This document shows, in pieces, positions 18,143 to 25,218 of a stretch of 64,000 nucleotides of DNA (positions are counted from its first letter, which is position 1; every line of letters begins with the position of its first letter). The notes below the pieces were generated by a model. That model was given only the letters and a program-made list of their open reading frames with translations, ran no database searches and was not told the origin of the DNA. The position numbers and the translations under genes were made by a program. This DNA comes from an uncultured Hyphomicrobiales bacterium (lineage in GTDB: Bacteria; Pseudomonadota; Alphaproteobacteria; Rhizobiales; Xanthobacteraceae), in assembly GCA_903878085.1 (NCBI GenBank), contig CAIRGJ010000063.1, forward strand, positions 1-64,000, written 5' to 3'.

Positions 18143-19105
18143 ATGCGCTGGAGAGTTCTGATTGTGCCGGTCATCTCGCTGCTGTGTATCGCCTCCGCAT
18201 CGGCACAGGATTCCTACCCCAGCCGGCCCGTCAAACTGATCGTGGGACTGAGTGCCGGCTCGTCGACCGACGTCACGGCCCGCATCGTCGGGCAGAAAAT
18301 GGGGCAGATCCTCGGCCAGGCCTTCGTGGTCGAGAATCGTGGCGGCGCGGCCGGGAACATCGCCACCAGTGTTGTCGCCCATTCCGCCCCGGACGGATAC
18401 GCGCTGCTGTTCGGCTCGGTCGCGACCACCGTGAATGTCACGCTGTCGCCCAATACGAGTTTTGATTTCGTCAAGGATTTGACGCCGATCGCGCTGTTGG
18501 GGACGGTTCCGAACATTCTGATCGTGCACCCCTCTCTTGGCGTCAACAGCGTGGAAGAGCTGATTGCGCTGGCGCGCAAGCGGCCGAACGAGATCATGGC
18601 GGCAAACTCCGGCATCGGCACGTCACCGCATTTATCGTCCGAGCTGTTCAATCTCATGGCCGGCGTGAAGTTGGTGAGCGTGCCCTACCAGGGCAGCTCA
18701 CAGGCCATGACTGACCTGCTTGGCGGCCGCACGATGCTGATGTTCGCGCCGGCGCCGACCGCGCTCTCGCAGCGCAATTCCGGCACCCTCCGTTTCCTGG
18801 CGTCGACGCAGCTCAAACGCGCGGGCGCTATGCCGGAGCTGCCGACCATCGACGAACTCGGACTGAAGGGGTTCGATACCGGAGTCTGGTTCGGGCTGTT
18901 TGCTCCGGCCGGGACTCCGAAGGCGGTGATCGATCGCCTGGCGAAAGTCGCCAACGAGGCGATCCATTCCGACGAGGTTGTCGCTGCCTTCAAGGCCCAG
19001 GGCATCGACCCCATCGGCAGTACGCCTGAAGAGTTTTCGGTGTATGTGAAGGCCGAAATCGAGAAGTGGGGCAAAGTGGTCACGGCGGCCGGCGTCAAGC
19101 GGTAG
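18143..19105 (+). CDS. Bug-family tripartite tricarboxylate transporter receptor
   Basis: A 320-residue extracytoplasmic solute receptor of the TctC/Bug family. A signal peptide (RWRVLIVPVISLL, cut near ASASAQ) is followed by the family start YPSRPVKLIVGLSAGSSTD and the VENRGGAAGNIA motif. I chose the ATG at 18143 because AGGGAG lies six bases upstream; the ATG at 18137 would touch the ribosome-binding site. Such receptors bind carboxylates, but no TctA/TctB membrane subunits are near, so it must work with distant partners or as a sensor. It is likely co-transcribed with the LVIVD gene. Confidence 0.92.
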   Translation: MRWRVLIVPVISLLCIASASAQDSYPSRPVKLIVGLSAGSSTDVTARIVGQKMGQILGQAFVVENRGGAAGNIATSVVAHSAPDGYALLFGSVATTVNVTLSPNTSFDFVKDLTPIALLGTVPNILIVHPSLGVNSVEELIALARKRPNEIMAANSGIGTSPHLSSELFNLMAGVKLVSVPYQGSSQAMTDLLGGRTMLMFAPAPTALSQRNSGTLRFLASTQLKRAGAMPELPTIDELGLKGFDTGVWFGLFAPAGTPKAVIDRLAKVANEAIHSDEVVAAFKAQGIDPIGSTPEEFSVYVKAEIEKWGKVVTAAGVKR

Positions 19106-19157
19106 ACGCGCCCGGCGTTTGTTGGCGAACGATTAAGCGAAACAAAGGAGCGGATAA

Positions 19158-20279
19158 ATGGCGAAAGCTTTGGGCATGAGGCAGGCGGGGTATGTGGACT
19201 GTGCCGGCGGCGGCCAAGTCATCGTCCGCAACGGCATTGCCTATATCGGCCACATGCGCGCCCCGCACGGCACGACCATCGTCGACGTGCGCGATCCAAA
19301 GAATCCGATCGTTCTCGCCGAGCTGTCGATGCCGCCGGGCACGCATTCGCACAAGGTGCGCATCGCCGGCGACATCATGGTGGTCAATCACGAGATCAAC
19401 AACAACGACCCGAACAAGCCGTCGCCGGACTACCGTGGCGGCGTCGGCATCTACAACATCGCCGACCCGCGCAAGCCGCAGCTGCTGAACAACTGGGAAA
19501 CCGGCGGTCAGGGCGTGCACCGGTTCGATCTCGACAGCCGCTATGCCTATCTCTCCTCGACGGCGGACGGTTATCTCGCCCACATCGTGCTCATTCTCGA
19601 TATCGAGAACCCGGCCAAGCCGGCCGAGGTCAGCCGCTGGTGGATGCCCGGGCAATGGACGGCGGGCGGCGAGACGCCGAACTGGGACAAGACCGCGCAC
19701 CGCTGTCATCATCCGCTGCGGCAGGGCAACCGGCTTTACACCAGCTATTGGCAGGCTGGCTTCCACATCCTCGATATCGATGACATCACCAAGCCGAAAC
19801 GCATCTCCGGTCTTGATTGGTCGCCGCCTTACCATTGTCCGACCCATACGGCGTTGCCGCTGCCGTTCGAGATTCGCGGCCGGCGTTACATGGTGGTGGC
19901 GGACGAGGACGTGTACCGGTCGCTCGACGGTGTGCCGGCCTTTCTGTGGATGGTGGACATCACCGACGAATTGCACCCGGTTACGGTCGGCAGCTTCCAG
20001 GTCGAAGGTCTGGAGGATTCTCCGCAGCCATTGGCCACGGCCTGTCATCAGCCGTGCGAGATCGTCACCGGCACGGAGATTCCGGCCGCCTGGTTCGCTC
20101 ACGGGCTGCGGATGATCGACATTTCCAACCCGCATTGCCTGCGCGAGGCCGCCTATTTCGTGCCCGATGTGCCCGAAGGCACGGATCGCGTTCAGAGCAA
20201 TGACGTGACGGTGGACGAGCGGGGATTGCTGTACTTAACCGATCGCCGGCGCGGTTTGACGATCATCGAGCGGCTGTGA
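19158..20279 (+). CDS. LVIVD-repeat beta-propeller-like protein
   Basis: A 373-residue protein built of repeats of the type TTIVDVRDPKNP, VGIYNIADPRKP, LILDIENPAKP, FHILDIDDITKP, LWMVDITDELHP and LRMIDISNPHC, which are LVIVD-type blades of a beta-propeller. No signal peptide is visible. It contains several conserved His and Cys residues (HRCHHP, YHCPTHT, ACHQPCE) that could bind metal. Proteins of this family lack a firm function. A strong ribosome-binding site (AAAGGAG) precedes the ATG. The upstream Bug receptor 52 bases away suggests a shared operon under the LysR regulator, and hence an organic-acid-related enzyme or sensor. Confidence 0.8.
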   Translation: MAKALGMRQAGYVDCAGGGQVIVRNGIAYIGHMRAPHGTTIVDVRDPKNPIVLAELSMPPGTHSHKVRIAGDIMVVNHEINNNDPNKPSPDYRGGVGIYNIADPRKPQLLNNWETGGQGVHRFDLDSRYAYLSSTADGYLAHIVLILDIENPAKPAEVSRWWMPGQWTAGGETPNWDKTAHRCHHPLRQGNRLYTSYWQAGFHILDIDDITKPKRISGLDWSPPYHCPTHTALPLPFEIRGRRYMVVADEDVYRSLDGVPAFLWMVDITDELHPVTVGSFQVEGLEDSPQPLATACHQPCEIVTGTEIPAAWFAHGLRMIDISNPHCLREAAYFVPDVPEGTDRVQSNDVTVDERGLLYLTDRRRGLTIIERL

Positions 20280-20319
20280 TCCGGCGCGCCTTGTGATTTG
20301 CCGGAGGAACTCCACCGTG

Positions 20320-20478
20320 GCGCACCATCGCGGCCGACGTCGAATATTGGCGACGATCGACCTCACAGGTATCGAAGGCAGCCGCGAGCAGCGGCTCGAC
20401 GCTGATCGCGCGGTGCGGGATCCATTGATGGGCCGCATCCAGCAACAATTTGGACGGGCAGGCGCCGGCAATGAATAG
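20320..20478 (+). pseudogene. 3' fragment of the low-molecular-weight phosphatase gene
   Basis: Downstream of the LVIVD gene lies a copy of only the last third of the phosphatase gene. The frame still reads GIEGSREQRLDADRAVRD and ends RAGAGNE, like the intact gene. One base is missing relative to it (TTGGCGACG against TTGGCCGACG), which breaks the frame near the start of the fragment, and the phosphate-binding loop is absent. It cannot make an active phosphatase and marks the right end of the duplicated segment. Confidence 0.8.
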
Positions 20479-20600
20479 TCGTATGCGGGCGTGGACTCTT
20501 AAACCAGCAGCGAAATGCTCGCCTATTTGCGCCGCCTAAGATCCTTTTTCGGGGTAAGGCGGACATGGCCCGAGCATCACGGAATGTCCGCCTTTGACCC
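20320..20600 (+). repeat. direct repeat, right copy
   Basis: This is the partner of 13920-14200. After the phosphatase fragment it continues through the same non-coding sequence. The hairpin here is longer and perfect: AAGGCGGACAT (20556-20566) with ATGTCCGCCTT (20584-20594). Similarity stops near 20600, where the two flanks become unrelated. The hairpin core resembles small elements common between genes in related genomes, so the non-coding half might have been mobile on its own. Confidence 0.8.
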
Positions 20601-20747
20601 ATCGGCCGACATTCTGTGGCTAGGAGCCGGTGAGGCCCTCGGCGTTTGACCTTGGTCAACATCTTCCACCGTGGATTGGCGTAAACGGATTCTCATTCAA
20701 GCATAAGTGCTGGAGTGATGATCGCATCTGCCATGCAGGGGGAATTT

Positions 20748-21794
20748 ATGGGCCGTATGCGGGGCTTGTTGCTGAGCCTGCTGTTCGTTGTTGGCGCGTG
20801 CTCGCCGCCGGCCGAATTGGTGCGGCCTGTCACCCCACCCAACGTCACGGCGCGCGCGCTCCTGCCGCCGGGCCGGGTTGAGGCGGTCAAATTCCCAGCC
20901 GCCACCGATGGTGAGCAGGTTAGCGCCGAAGGCGGAGGGCGCATGATTGCGCTTCGGTTCGCAAGCGCCGAGGACGCCGTGCGTGGCTTTAGAATGTTGA
21001 CGACGCGTGTCGAATCACGCCCGGACATTTCCTCGCGCAGCCGCGTCACGATCGGATCATTGCAGTATCTGCGCTATTCCGGCGGCGCCACATTCGGTCT
21101 TGTCTGGGTGAGTGGGCCGTGGGTGTTCTCTGCCGAGGCCGCAAGCGCCGAGCGCCTTGCTGCGCTTATCGCTGTTTCGAGCGCCGGCGGTGTTGAAGAT
21201 ACTGGCGAGATCACATGGCTCCTGTGGTCGATCGCTGCCATCGGCGTGCTGGTGCTCGGTGTCGTCGCTCTGCTGCTGCGTTGGTTTCTGCGAAGTCAGG
21301 TAATTGCACCAGCGGCGGGCGTTACCGCGGTATCGCGCGAGGAACTGATCGCCCGGCTGCTGGCGCTGAACGATCCGTCGCGGCCCTGGCTGGTACGAGC
21401 GGGACCCGAGGCAGACCTGGTGGTGGAGTGGAAATACGCCGATGCAGCGTGGTGGGGCATCATGGCGAAACAAGGCGTGCGCGAAATTTACCGGCTCAGA
21501 CTCTATCTCAACGAGGCGGCGCACCGCGTCGGAGCACTCGACGAAACTTCGGAGGTCGGATGGTCCGGTGGGCTGATGGGAACGCCCTCGTTCCACTTCG
21601 GCAAATCAAGCTTTCGCGGCGTCCAGTTGTTCAAATACAAGCGCGAAGTTGCCTATGGTTTTGACACCCCGGCCGGGGGTGGGTTCGGCAAGCGACTCGA
21701 TGTCAATTTCGATCTCAATTCATTGAAAAAACCGGTCATTGCCACGGTCACCATGGCCGGTTGGAGTTACGCACCGGTGATGCGGCCACAGTAG
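20748..21794 (+). CDS. putative lipoprotein with an internal membrane helix, function unknown
   Basis: A 348-residue protein of unknown function. It begins MGRMRGLLLSLLFVVGACS, which looks like a lipoprotein signal with the lipobox VGAC. A soluble region follows, then one strong hydrophobic helix near the middle (ITWLLWSIAAIGVLVLGVV) and a soluble C-terminal half. I chose the ATG at 20748 because CAGGGGGA lies just upstream. A lipidated N-terminus plus a central helix would put the first half in the periplasm and the second half in the cytoplasm. It lies immediately right of the direct repeat. Confidence 0.7.
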   Translation: MGRMRGLLLSLLFVVGACSPPAELVRPVTPPNVTARALLPPGRVEAVKFPAATDGEQVSAEGGGRMIALRFASAEDAVRGFRMLTTRVESRPDISSRSRVTIGSLQYLRYSGGATFGLVWVSGPWVFSAEAASAERLAALIAVSSAGGVEDTGEITWLLWSIAAIGVLVLGVVALLLRWFLRSQVIAPAAGVTAVSREELIARLLALNDPSRPWLVRAGPEADLVVEWKYADAAWWGIMAKQGVREIYRLRLYLNEAAHRVGALDETSEVGWSGGLMGTPSFHFGKSSFRGVQLFKYKREVAYGFDTPAGGGFGKRLDVNFDLNSLKKPVIATVTMAGWSYAPVMRPQ

Positions 21795-22137
21795 AACCAT
21801 GGTGCCGCAGCCGTTGCCCGTTCACGGCATCTCGTGGGTCGACGGCGATCTCCCAATTTTGAAGATGCAATATCCGCCTCTTAATGGCCCCGAACCGACC
21901 TGCCGGCGCGTGATCCGAAGCGGACAATACGGCCGTGCAAAATCGGCCAAAGAGCATCGCATGAAAGGTTCTATGGTTGGCAGCGTCTTGCGGGAAATAT
22001 CGCCGCTCAAACCAATGGATTGCGGAAGCGATCATTTCTTTTCTTGCGTTACATTTGAGTTAAGTCAATGCGCATTTGTCAAAATATGGAGCAAGTAGAT
22101 TTATTAGGATGAGTGTTTATTTGTAGGAGCGAAGGCC
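21795..22137. other. 343-base gap with no convincing gene
   Basis: The stretch between the lipoprotein-like gene and the small secreted protein turns AT-rich toward its right end (from about 22030), consistent with a promoter region for the gene at 22138. A 99-codon frame across it has no ribosome-binding site, no recognisable domain and an odd composition, so I do not call it. No clear hairpin was found. Confidence 0.5.
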
Positions 22138-22386
22138 ATGAAAATCTCAGCCAAGATTGTGATTGCATCGCTCGCTATGGCCATCCTGATGCTCGCCGCG
22201 TCGGCGCCCGTATCGGCAGAATCGGCGGCATCGAAAATGGGCAAGGGCGCAACTCAGCAGCAGAAACAGGCCGGCTCGCGGACCAGTGCTAGTTCCGAGC
22301 ACGGCAGTGTTAGAGGAACGATCAATGGCGGCGGCGATTTTGTAAATCGCTGCAAAATAGTAAAGGGTAAGCGCTATTGCTCGTGA
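22138..22386 (+). CDS. small secreted protein, unknown function
   Basis: An 82-residue protein with a clear signal peptide (MKISAKIVIASLAMAILML, cut near VSAES). The mature part of about 55 residues is hydrophilic, rich in Gln, Ser and Gly, and ends FVNRCKIVKGKRYCS with two cysteines that could form a disulfide. A ribosome-binding site (AGGAGCGAAGG) precedes the ATG. It is paired with another small secreted gene 52 bases downstream. I do not recognise a family. Confidence 0.65.
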   Translation: MKISAKIVIASLAMAILMLAASAPVSAESAASKMGKGATQQQKQAGSRTSASSEHGSVRGTINGGGDFVNRCKIVKGKRYCS

Positions 22387-22438
22387 CCTCCCGCGCTGCC
22401 GAAAGGTTATCATGCAGCTGGTCGAAAGGAGATGCACG

Positions 22439-22726
22439 ATGAGGGCACTCGCGTGGATCGTTTCTTGCTTAGCAATGTTCGCAGTTTCGTTGCCGGCAAA
22501 CGCGGACAATCGAGTCGCCGCAAGCCGTGCTGCCCCGCATGTCGCTGCGATGACAACGCCGGGTGTATGTCAGCAAGGCTACGCGCCCGGCGTTTACAAT
22601 AGCAATCGCGCATGTATCGCTTGCGATGCGGGTCTTGCTTATTACCCCAATCCTTCTCCGGCGATCTGTGCCGGATGTCCTGCGGGTTACAAGTACAATT
22701 CAAGCGTTGGCGCTTGTTTTCCGTAA
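22439..22726 (+). CDS. small secreted cysteine-rich protein, unknown function
   Basis: A 95-residue protein with signal peptide MRALAWIVSCLAMFAVSLPA and a mature part containing six cysteines in the order GVC, RAC, IAC, AIC, AGC, GAC, interspersed with Gly, Tyr and Asn. The even number suggests three disulfides in the periplasm or outside the cell. AAAGGAGA lies in the right place before the ATG. The Gly/Cys pattern (CPAGYKYN) is reminiscent of small EGF-like or GCC2/GCC3 modules, but similarity is weak. The start was chosen by ribosome-binding site and signal peptide. Confidence 0.65.
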   Translation: MRALAWIVSCLAMFAVSLPANADNRVAASRAAPHVAAMTTPGVCQQGYAPGVYNSNRACIACDAGLAYYPNPSPAICAGCPAGYKYNSSVGACFP

Positions 22727-23013
22727 AAAGCGTTTGCGGCCCGAATAGAATCAAGCCGCCGTGCGGCATTCGTGCTGGGCGGTAGTCATGGATTTTCAGC
22801 ATCTGTATTTGCAGCAGGCGGCCTTCATTGCTTTCGAAGCGCAAGATGGAAATTGTCCGCTCTTGGCGGCAAGACGGACTCAAAACGCTAAATAGATGGG
22901 GTAATCGGCCGGCCGGCGTTTCGATCGCTGGAGATTTTGGGTGCTGCGCTTCAGGCTGGTGGTGAGACGAGGTCCGCATTCGCGGCCTCAAGCATCAGAA
23001 GGAGAAGCGCAGC

Positions 23014-24042
23014 ATGGACCATTCTGCCGGAGTAGACGTATCAGTCAAGGAGACGAGTATCTGCGTCGTGGATGATGCGGGCAGAATCGTGCGGGAAGTG
23101 AAGGTAGCGAGTGAACCTGAAGCTCTGCTGCAGATTCTGGCAAACCCTATCTATCACTTTAAGCGGATTGGACTGGAAGCCGGGCCACTATCGCAGTGGC
23201 TTTACAATGCTCTGGCGGACGCAGGCTTGCCGGTAATCTGTGTCGAGACGCGGCACATGCGTGCGGTGTTGAAGGCACAGATCAACAAGACCGACCGTAA
23301 CGATGCACGCGGCATCGCACAGATGATGCGCGCGGGGCTTTATCGTCCAGTGCATGTGAAGACGCTACGCAGCCAGAAACTGCGGATGCTACTGACCCAT
23401 CGCAAGCTGCTGCAATCCAAGGCCATCGCTATCGACAATGACCTGCGTGGCACCTTGCGTAACTTCGGCCTCAAGGTAGGTGTGGTGGGGGCGGTAAGGT
23501 TCGAGGCGCGCATCAAGGAGCTTGTCGAGAACTTCCCGGATCTAGCCCTTCTAGTCGAACCGCTGCTCATTGTCCGGCGCGTGCTACGCGAGCAGTTCGT
23601 CATCCAGCATCGCCGCCTGCTGGCCATTGTGCGGGATGATGAGGTGTGCCGGCGCTTGATGACGGTCCCGGGCGTTGGCCCCGTGGTGTCGCTGACCTAT
23701 CGAGCCACGGTCGACGTCCCCGCTCGCTTCCATAAATCCAAGTCAGTCGGGGCCGTGTTCGGGCTGACCTGTGCCAAGCATCAATCGGGCGAGGTGGAAT
23801 GGAGCGGCAGAATATCACGCTGCGGAGATGAGATGATGCGGGTCATGCTCTACGAAGCGGCCCAGAGCATGTTGCGTTCGAAGAAATGGTCCTGGCTCAA
23901 GGCTTGGGCGATGCAGATTGCCAGGCGCCGTGGCATGAAGAAGGCGATCGTGGCCCTGGCGCGCCGGCTGGCCGTGATCATGCACCGCATATGGGTTGAC
24001 GGCACTGAGTTCCGCTGGACCCGGGAGGCTGCAGCGGCATGA
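23014..24042 (+). CDS. IS110 family transposase
   Basis: A 342-residue DEDD-type recombinase. The N-terminal RuvC-like domain shows AGVDVSVKE, GLEAGPLSQWL and KTDRNDARGIAQ, typical of IS110, and the C-terminal domain has the transposase_20 motif TVPGVGPVVSLTY followed by GLTCAKHQSGEVEWSGRIS. The length is normal and the reading frame is intact, so it may be active. It would cut and join DNA at sites specified by an element-encoded bridge RNA (established for the family). AAGGAG precedes the ATG. Confidence 0.94.
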   Translation: MDHSAGVDVSVKETSICVVDDAGRIVREVKVASEPEALLQILANPIYHFKRIGLEAGPLSQWLYNALADAGLPVICVETRHMRAVLKAQINKTDRNDARGIAQMMRAGLYRPVHVKTLRSQKLRMLLTHRKLLQSKAIAIDNDLRGTLRNFGLKVGVVGAVRFEARIKELVENFPDLALLVEPLLIVRRVLREQFVIQHRRLLAIVRDDEVCRRLMTVPGVGPVVSLTYRATVDVPARFHKSKSVGAVFGLTCAKHQSGEVEWSGRISRCGDEMMRVMLYEAAQSMLRSKKWSWLKAWAMQIARRRGMKKAIVALARRLAVIMHRIWVDGTEFRWTREAAAA

Positions 24043-24082
24043 GATCTAATCAGAATCAATAGCGGCAGGAGAAAGCTAGAGC

Positions 24083-24169
24083 TCCACCGAGCGGTGGAAA
24101 GGTGTCCCTCGCGGGACGATGGATGAGGTGAGTTCGCATGTCCGCTTGGACCTGCCGTCAATCTGACGG
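24083..24169 (+). ncRNA. candidate bridge RNA of the IS110 element
   Basis: Forty bases after the transposase stop, four stem-loops occur within 87 bases: TCCACC/GGTGGA (24083-24098), GTCCC/GGGAC (24104-24117), GTCC/GGAC (24140-24151) and CCGTCA/TGACGG (24155-24169). IS110-family elements carry a structured non-coding RNA next to the transposase, on the 3' side in the IS1111-like group, that specifies donor and target. The assignment here is from position and structure only; no loop has been matched to a target. Confidence 0.4.
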
Positions 24170-24480
24170 TAAGGCCGCGTAACAGATTGTTCCGCCTCGT
24201 CCTCGAATCCCATCATGGAAGGGCCTTAGTGCCGATTCCGAAGAGAAGCGCGAGCCCGTGAGCGATATCGGCACCGCAGTGGTGGATAGTCTGAAAGTGC
24301 TTGACCCCAACCGGCCGATTAGAGAAGCGGACATTTATAGAGCGGCGTTTGCCAATCTCGATCTACGAGTCCAGGCATTTAAAATGCCGCCGGGCCCAAA
24401 TTCGGGTGCGGTTTGCGAAAACAGCCCCGTTCCGCTAGCGTCCGGCGCATTCTCGAATCTCACCCAGAGCCGCTAACCCC

Positions 24481-25104
24481 ATGATCGGCCGACCCAAATT
24501 CGTCCTCGCTTCCGGTTCGCCGCGACGCCTGGCCCTGATCAATCAGGCCGGCATCGAGCCGGACGCGCTCAAGCCCGCGGATATCGACGAGACGCCGAAG
24601 CGCGGCGAGATTCCGCGCGCCTATGCCACGCGGCTGGCCCGTTCCAAAGCGGAAGTGGCGCTGGATAACGTCAAGCTCGATGACGAACTGCGCGGTGCCT
24701 ACATCCTGGCCGCCGACACTGTGGTGGCGGTCGGCCGCCGCATTTTGCCGAAGGCCGAATTGCTCGACGAAGCGGCGCAGTGTCTGCGCCTGTTGTCGGG
24801 CCGTAATCACCGCGTCTACACCTCAATCTGCCTGGTGACGCCGAAGGAAGCGTTCCGCCAGCGGCTCGTCGAAACGCGGGTGCGCTTCAAGCGGCTGTCG
24901 GCCGACGACATTGAATCGTATCTCGCCTCGGGCGAATGGCGCGGCAAGGCCGGCGGCTACGCGGCGCAAGGCATCGCCGGGACCTTCATCGTCAAGCTGG
25001 TCGGCTCCTACAGCAATGTGGTCGGATTGCCGCTGTACGAGACCATGAGCCTGCTCGGCGGCGAAGGTTATCCGATCCGCTTTGGCTGGTTGAACGCGGT
25101 GTAG
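24481..25104 (+). CDS. maf: Maf family nucleoside triphosphate pyrophosphatase
   Basis: A 207-residue Maf-like protein that hydrolyses non-canonical or excess nucleoside triphosphates to the monophosphates. It shows the family opening [14 protein letters not shown], the [17 protein letters not shown] motif and the C-terminal [17 protein letters not shown]. In relatives a maf gene lies next to yacG and a tRNA gene, and the same set is present here, except that an acyl-CoA ligase gene is interposed. An overlapping IS110 3' flank and a gene-free stretch lie upstream. A ribosome-binding site is weak. Confidence 0.93.
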   Translation: MIGRPKFVLASGSPRRLALINQAGIEPDALKPADIDETPKRGEIPRAYATRLARSKAEVALDNVKLDDELRGAYILAADTVVAVGRRILPKAELLDEAAQCLRLLSGRNHRVYTSICLVTPKEAFRQRLVETRVRFKRLSADDIESYLASGEWRGKAGGYAAQGIAGTFIVKLVGSYSNVVGLPLYETMSLLGGEGYPIRFGWLNAV

Positions 25105-25120
25105 GGCGCCGTCTCTCAAT

Positions 25121-25211
25121 CCGCTCATTCCCGCGTAAGCGGGAATCCAGGGTGGATGATGAAAGTGTTTGATGTTTGGCCCTGGGTCCCCGCTTTCGCG
25201 GGGACGAGCGG
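25121..25211. repeat. palindromic intergenic repeat between maf and the ligase gene
   Basis: Two 32-base arms mirror each other: CCGCTCATTCCCGCGTAAGC... (25121-25152) and CCCTGGGTCCCCGC...GACGAGCGG (25180-25211). Each arm also contains its own small hairpin (CCCGCGTAAGCGGG and CCCCGCTTTCGCGGGG). This is a dispersed repeat type well known in proteobacteria. It reaches to within 8 bases of the ligase start codon, so it may weaken or regulate translation of that gene, or have separated it from maf. Confidence 0.75.
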
Positions 25212-25218
25212 AAAACAA

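Larger units (their letters stand above)
22943..24180 (+). mobile_element. IS110-family insertion element (ends approximate)
   Basis: The element consists of a single transposase gene, an upstream flank with an inverted repeat (GCTGCGCTTC at 22943-22952, GAAGCGCAGC at 23004-23013, the latter touching the start codon) and a downstream flank packed with stem-loops up to about 24170. IS110 elements lack long terminal inverted repeats and usually do not duplicate target sites, so exact ends cannot be set from one copy; those given are the limits of visible structure. Confidence 0.5.

Noticed and set aside
13920-20600. Repeat-bracketed block considered as a prophage or transposon
   Set aside because: No integrase, transposase or phage genes lie inside; the contents are metabolic.
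21799-22098. 99-codon frame after the lipoprotein-like gene
   Set aside because: No ribosome-binding site, no domain, mixed composition crossing an AT-rich promoter-like region.
22410-22991. 193-codon minus-strand frame over the cysteine-rich protein gene
   Set aside because: Overlaps a better-supported gene with signal peptide and ribosome-binding site on the other strand; no domain.
24258-24476. 72-codon frame between the IS110 flank and maf
   Set aside because: The sequence resembles intergenic repeats that are often mis-called as proteins in related genomes; no ribosome-binding site and the end abuts maf.
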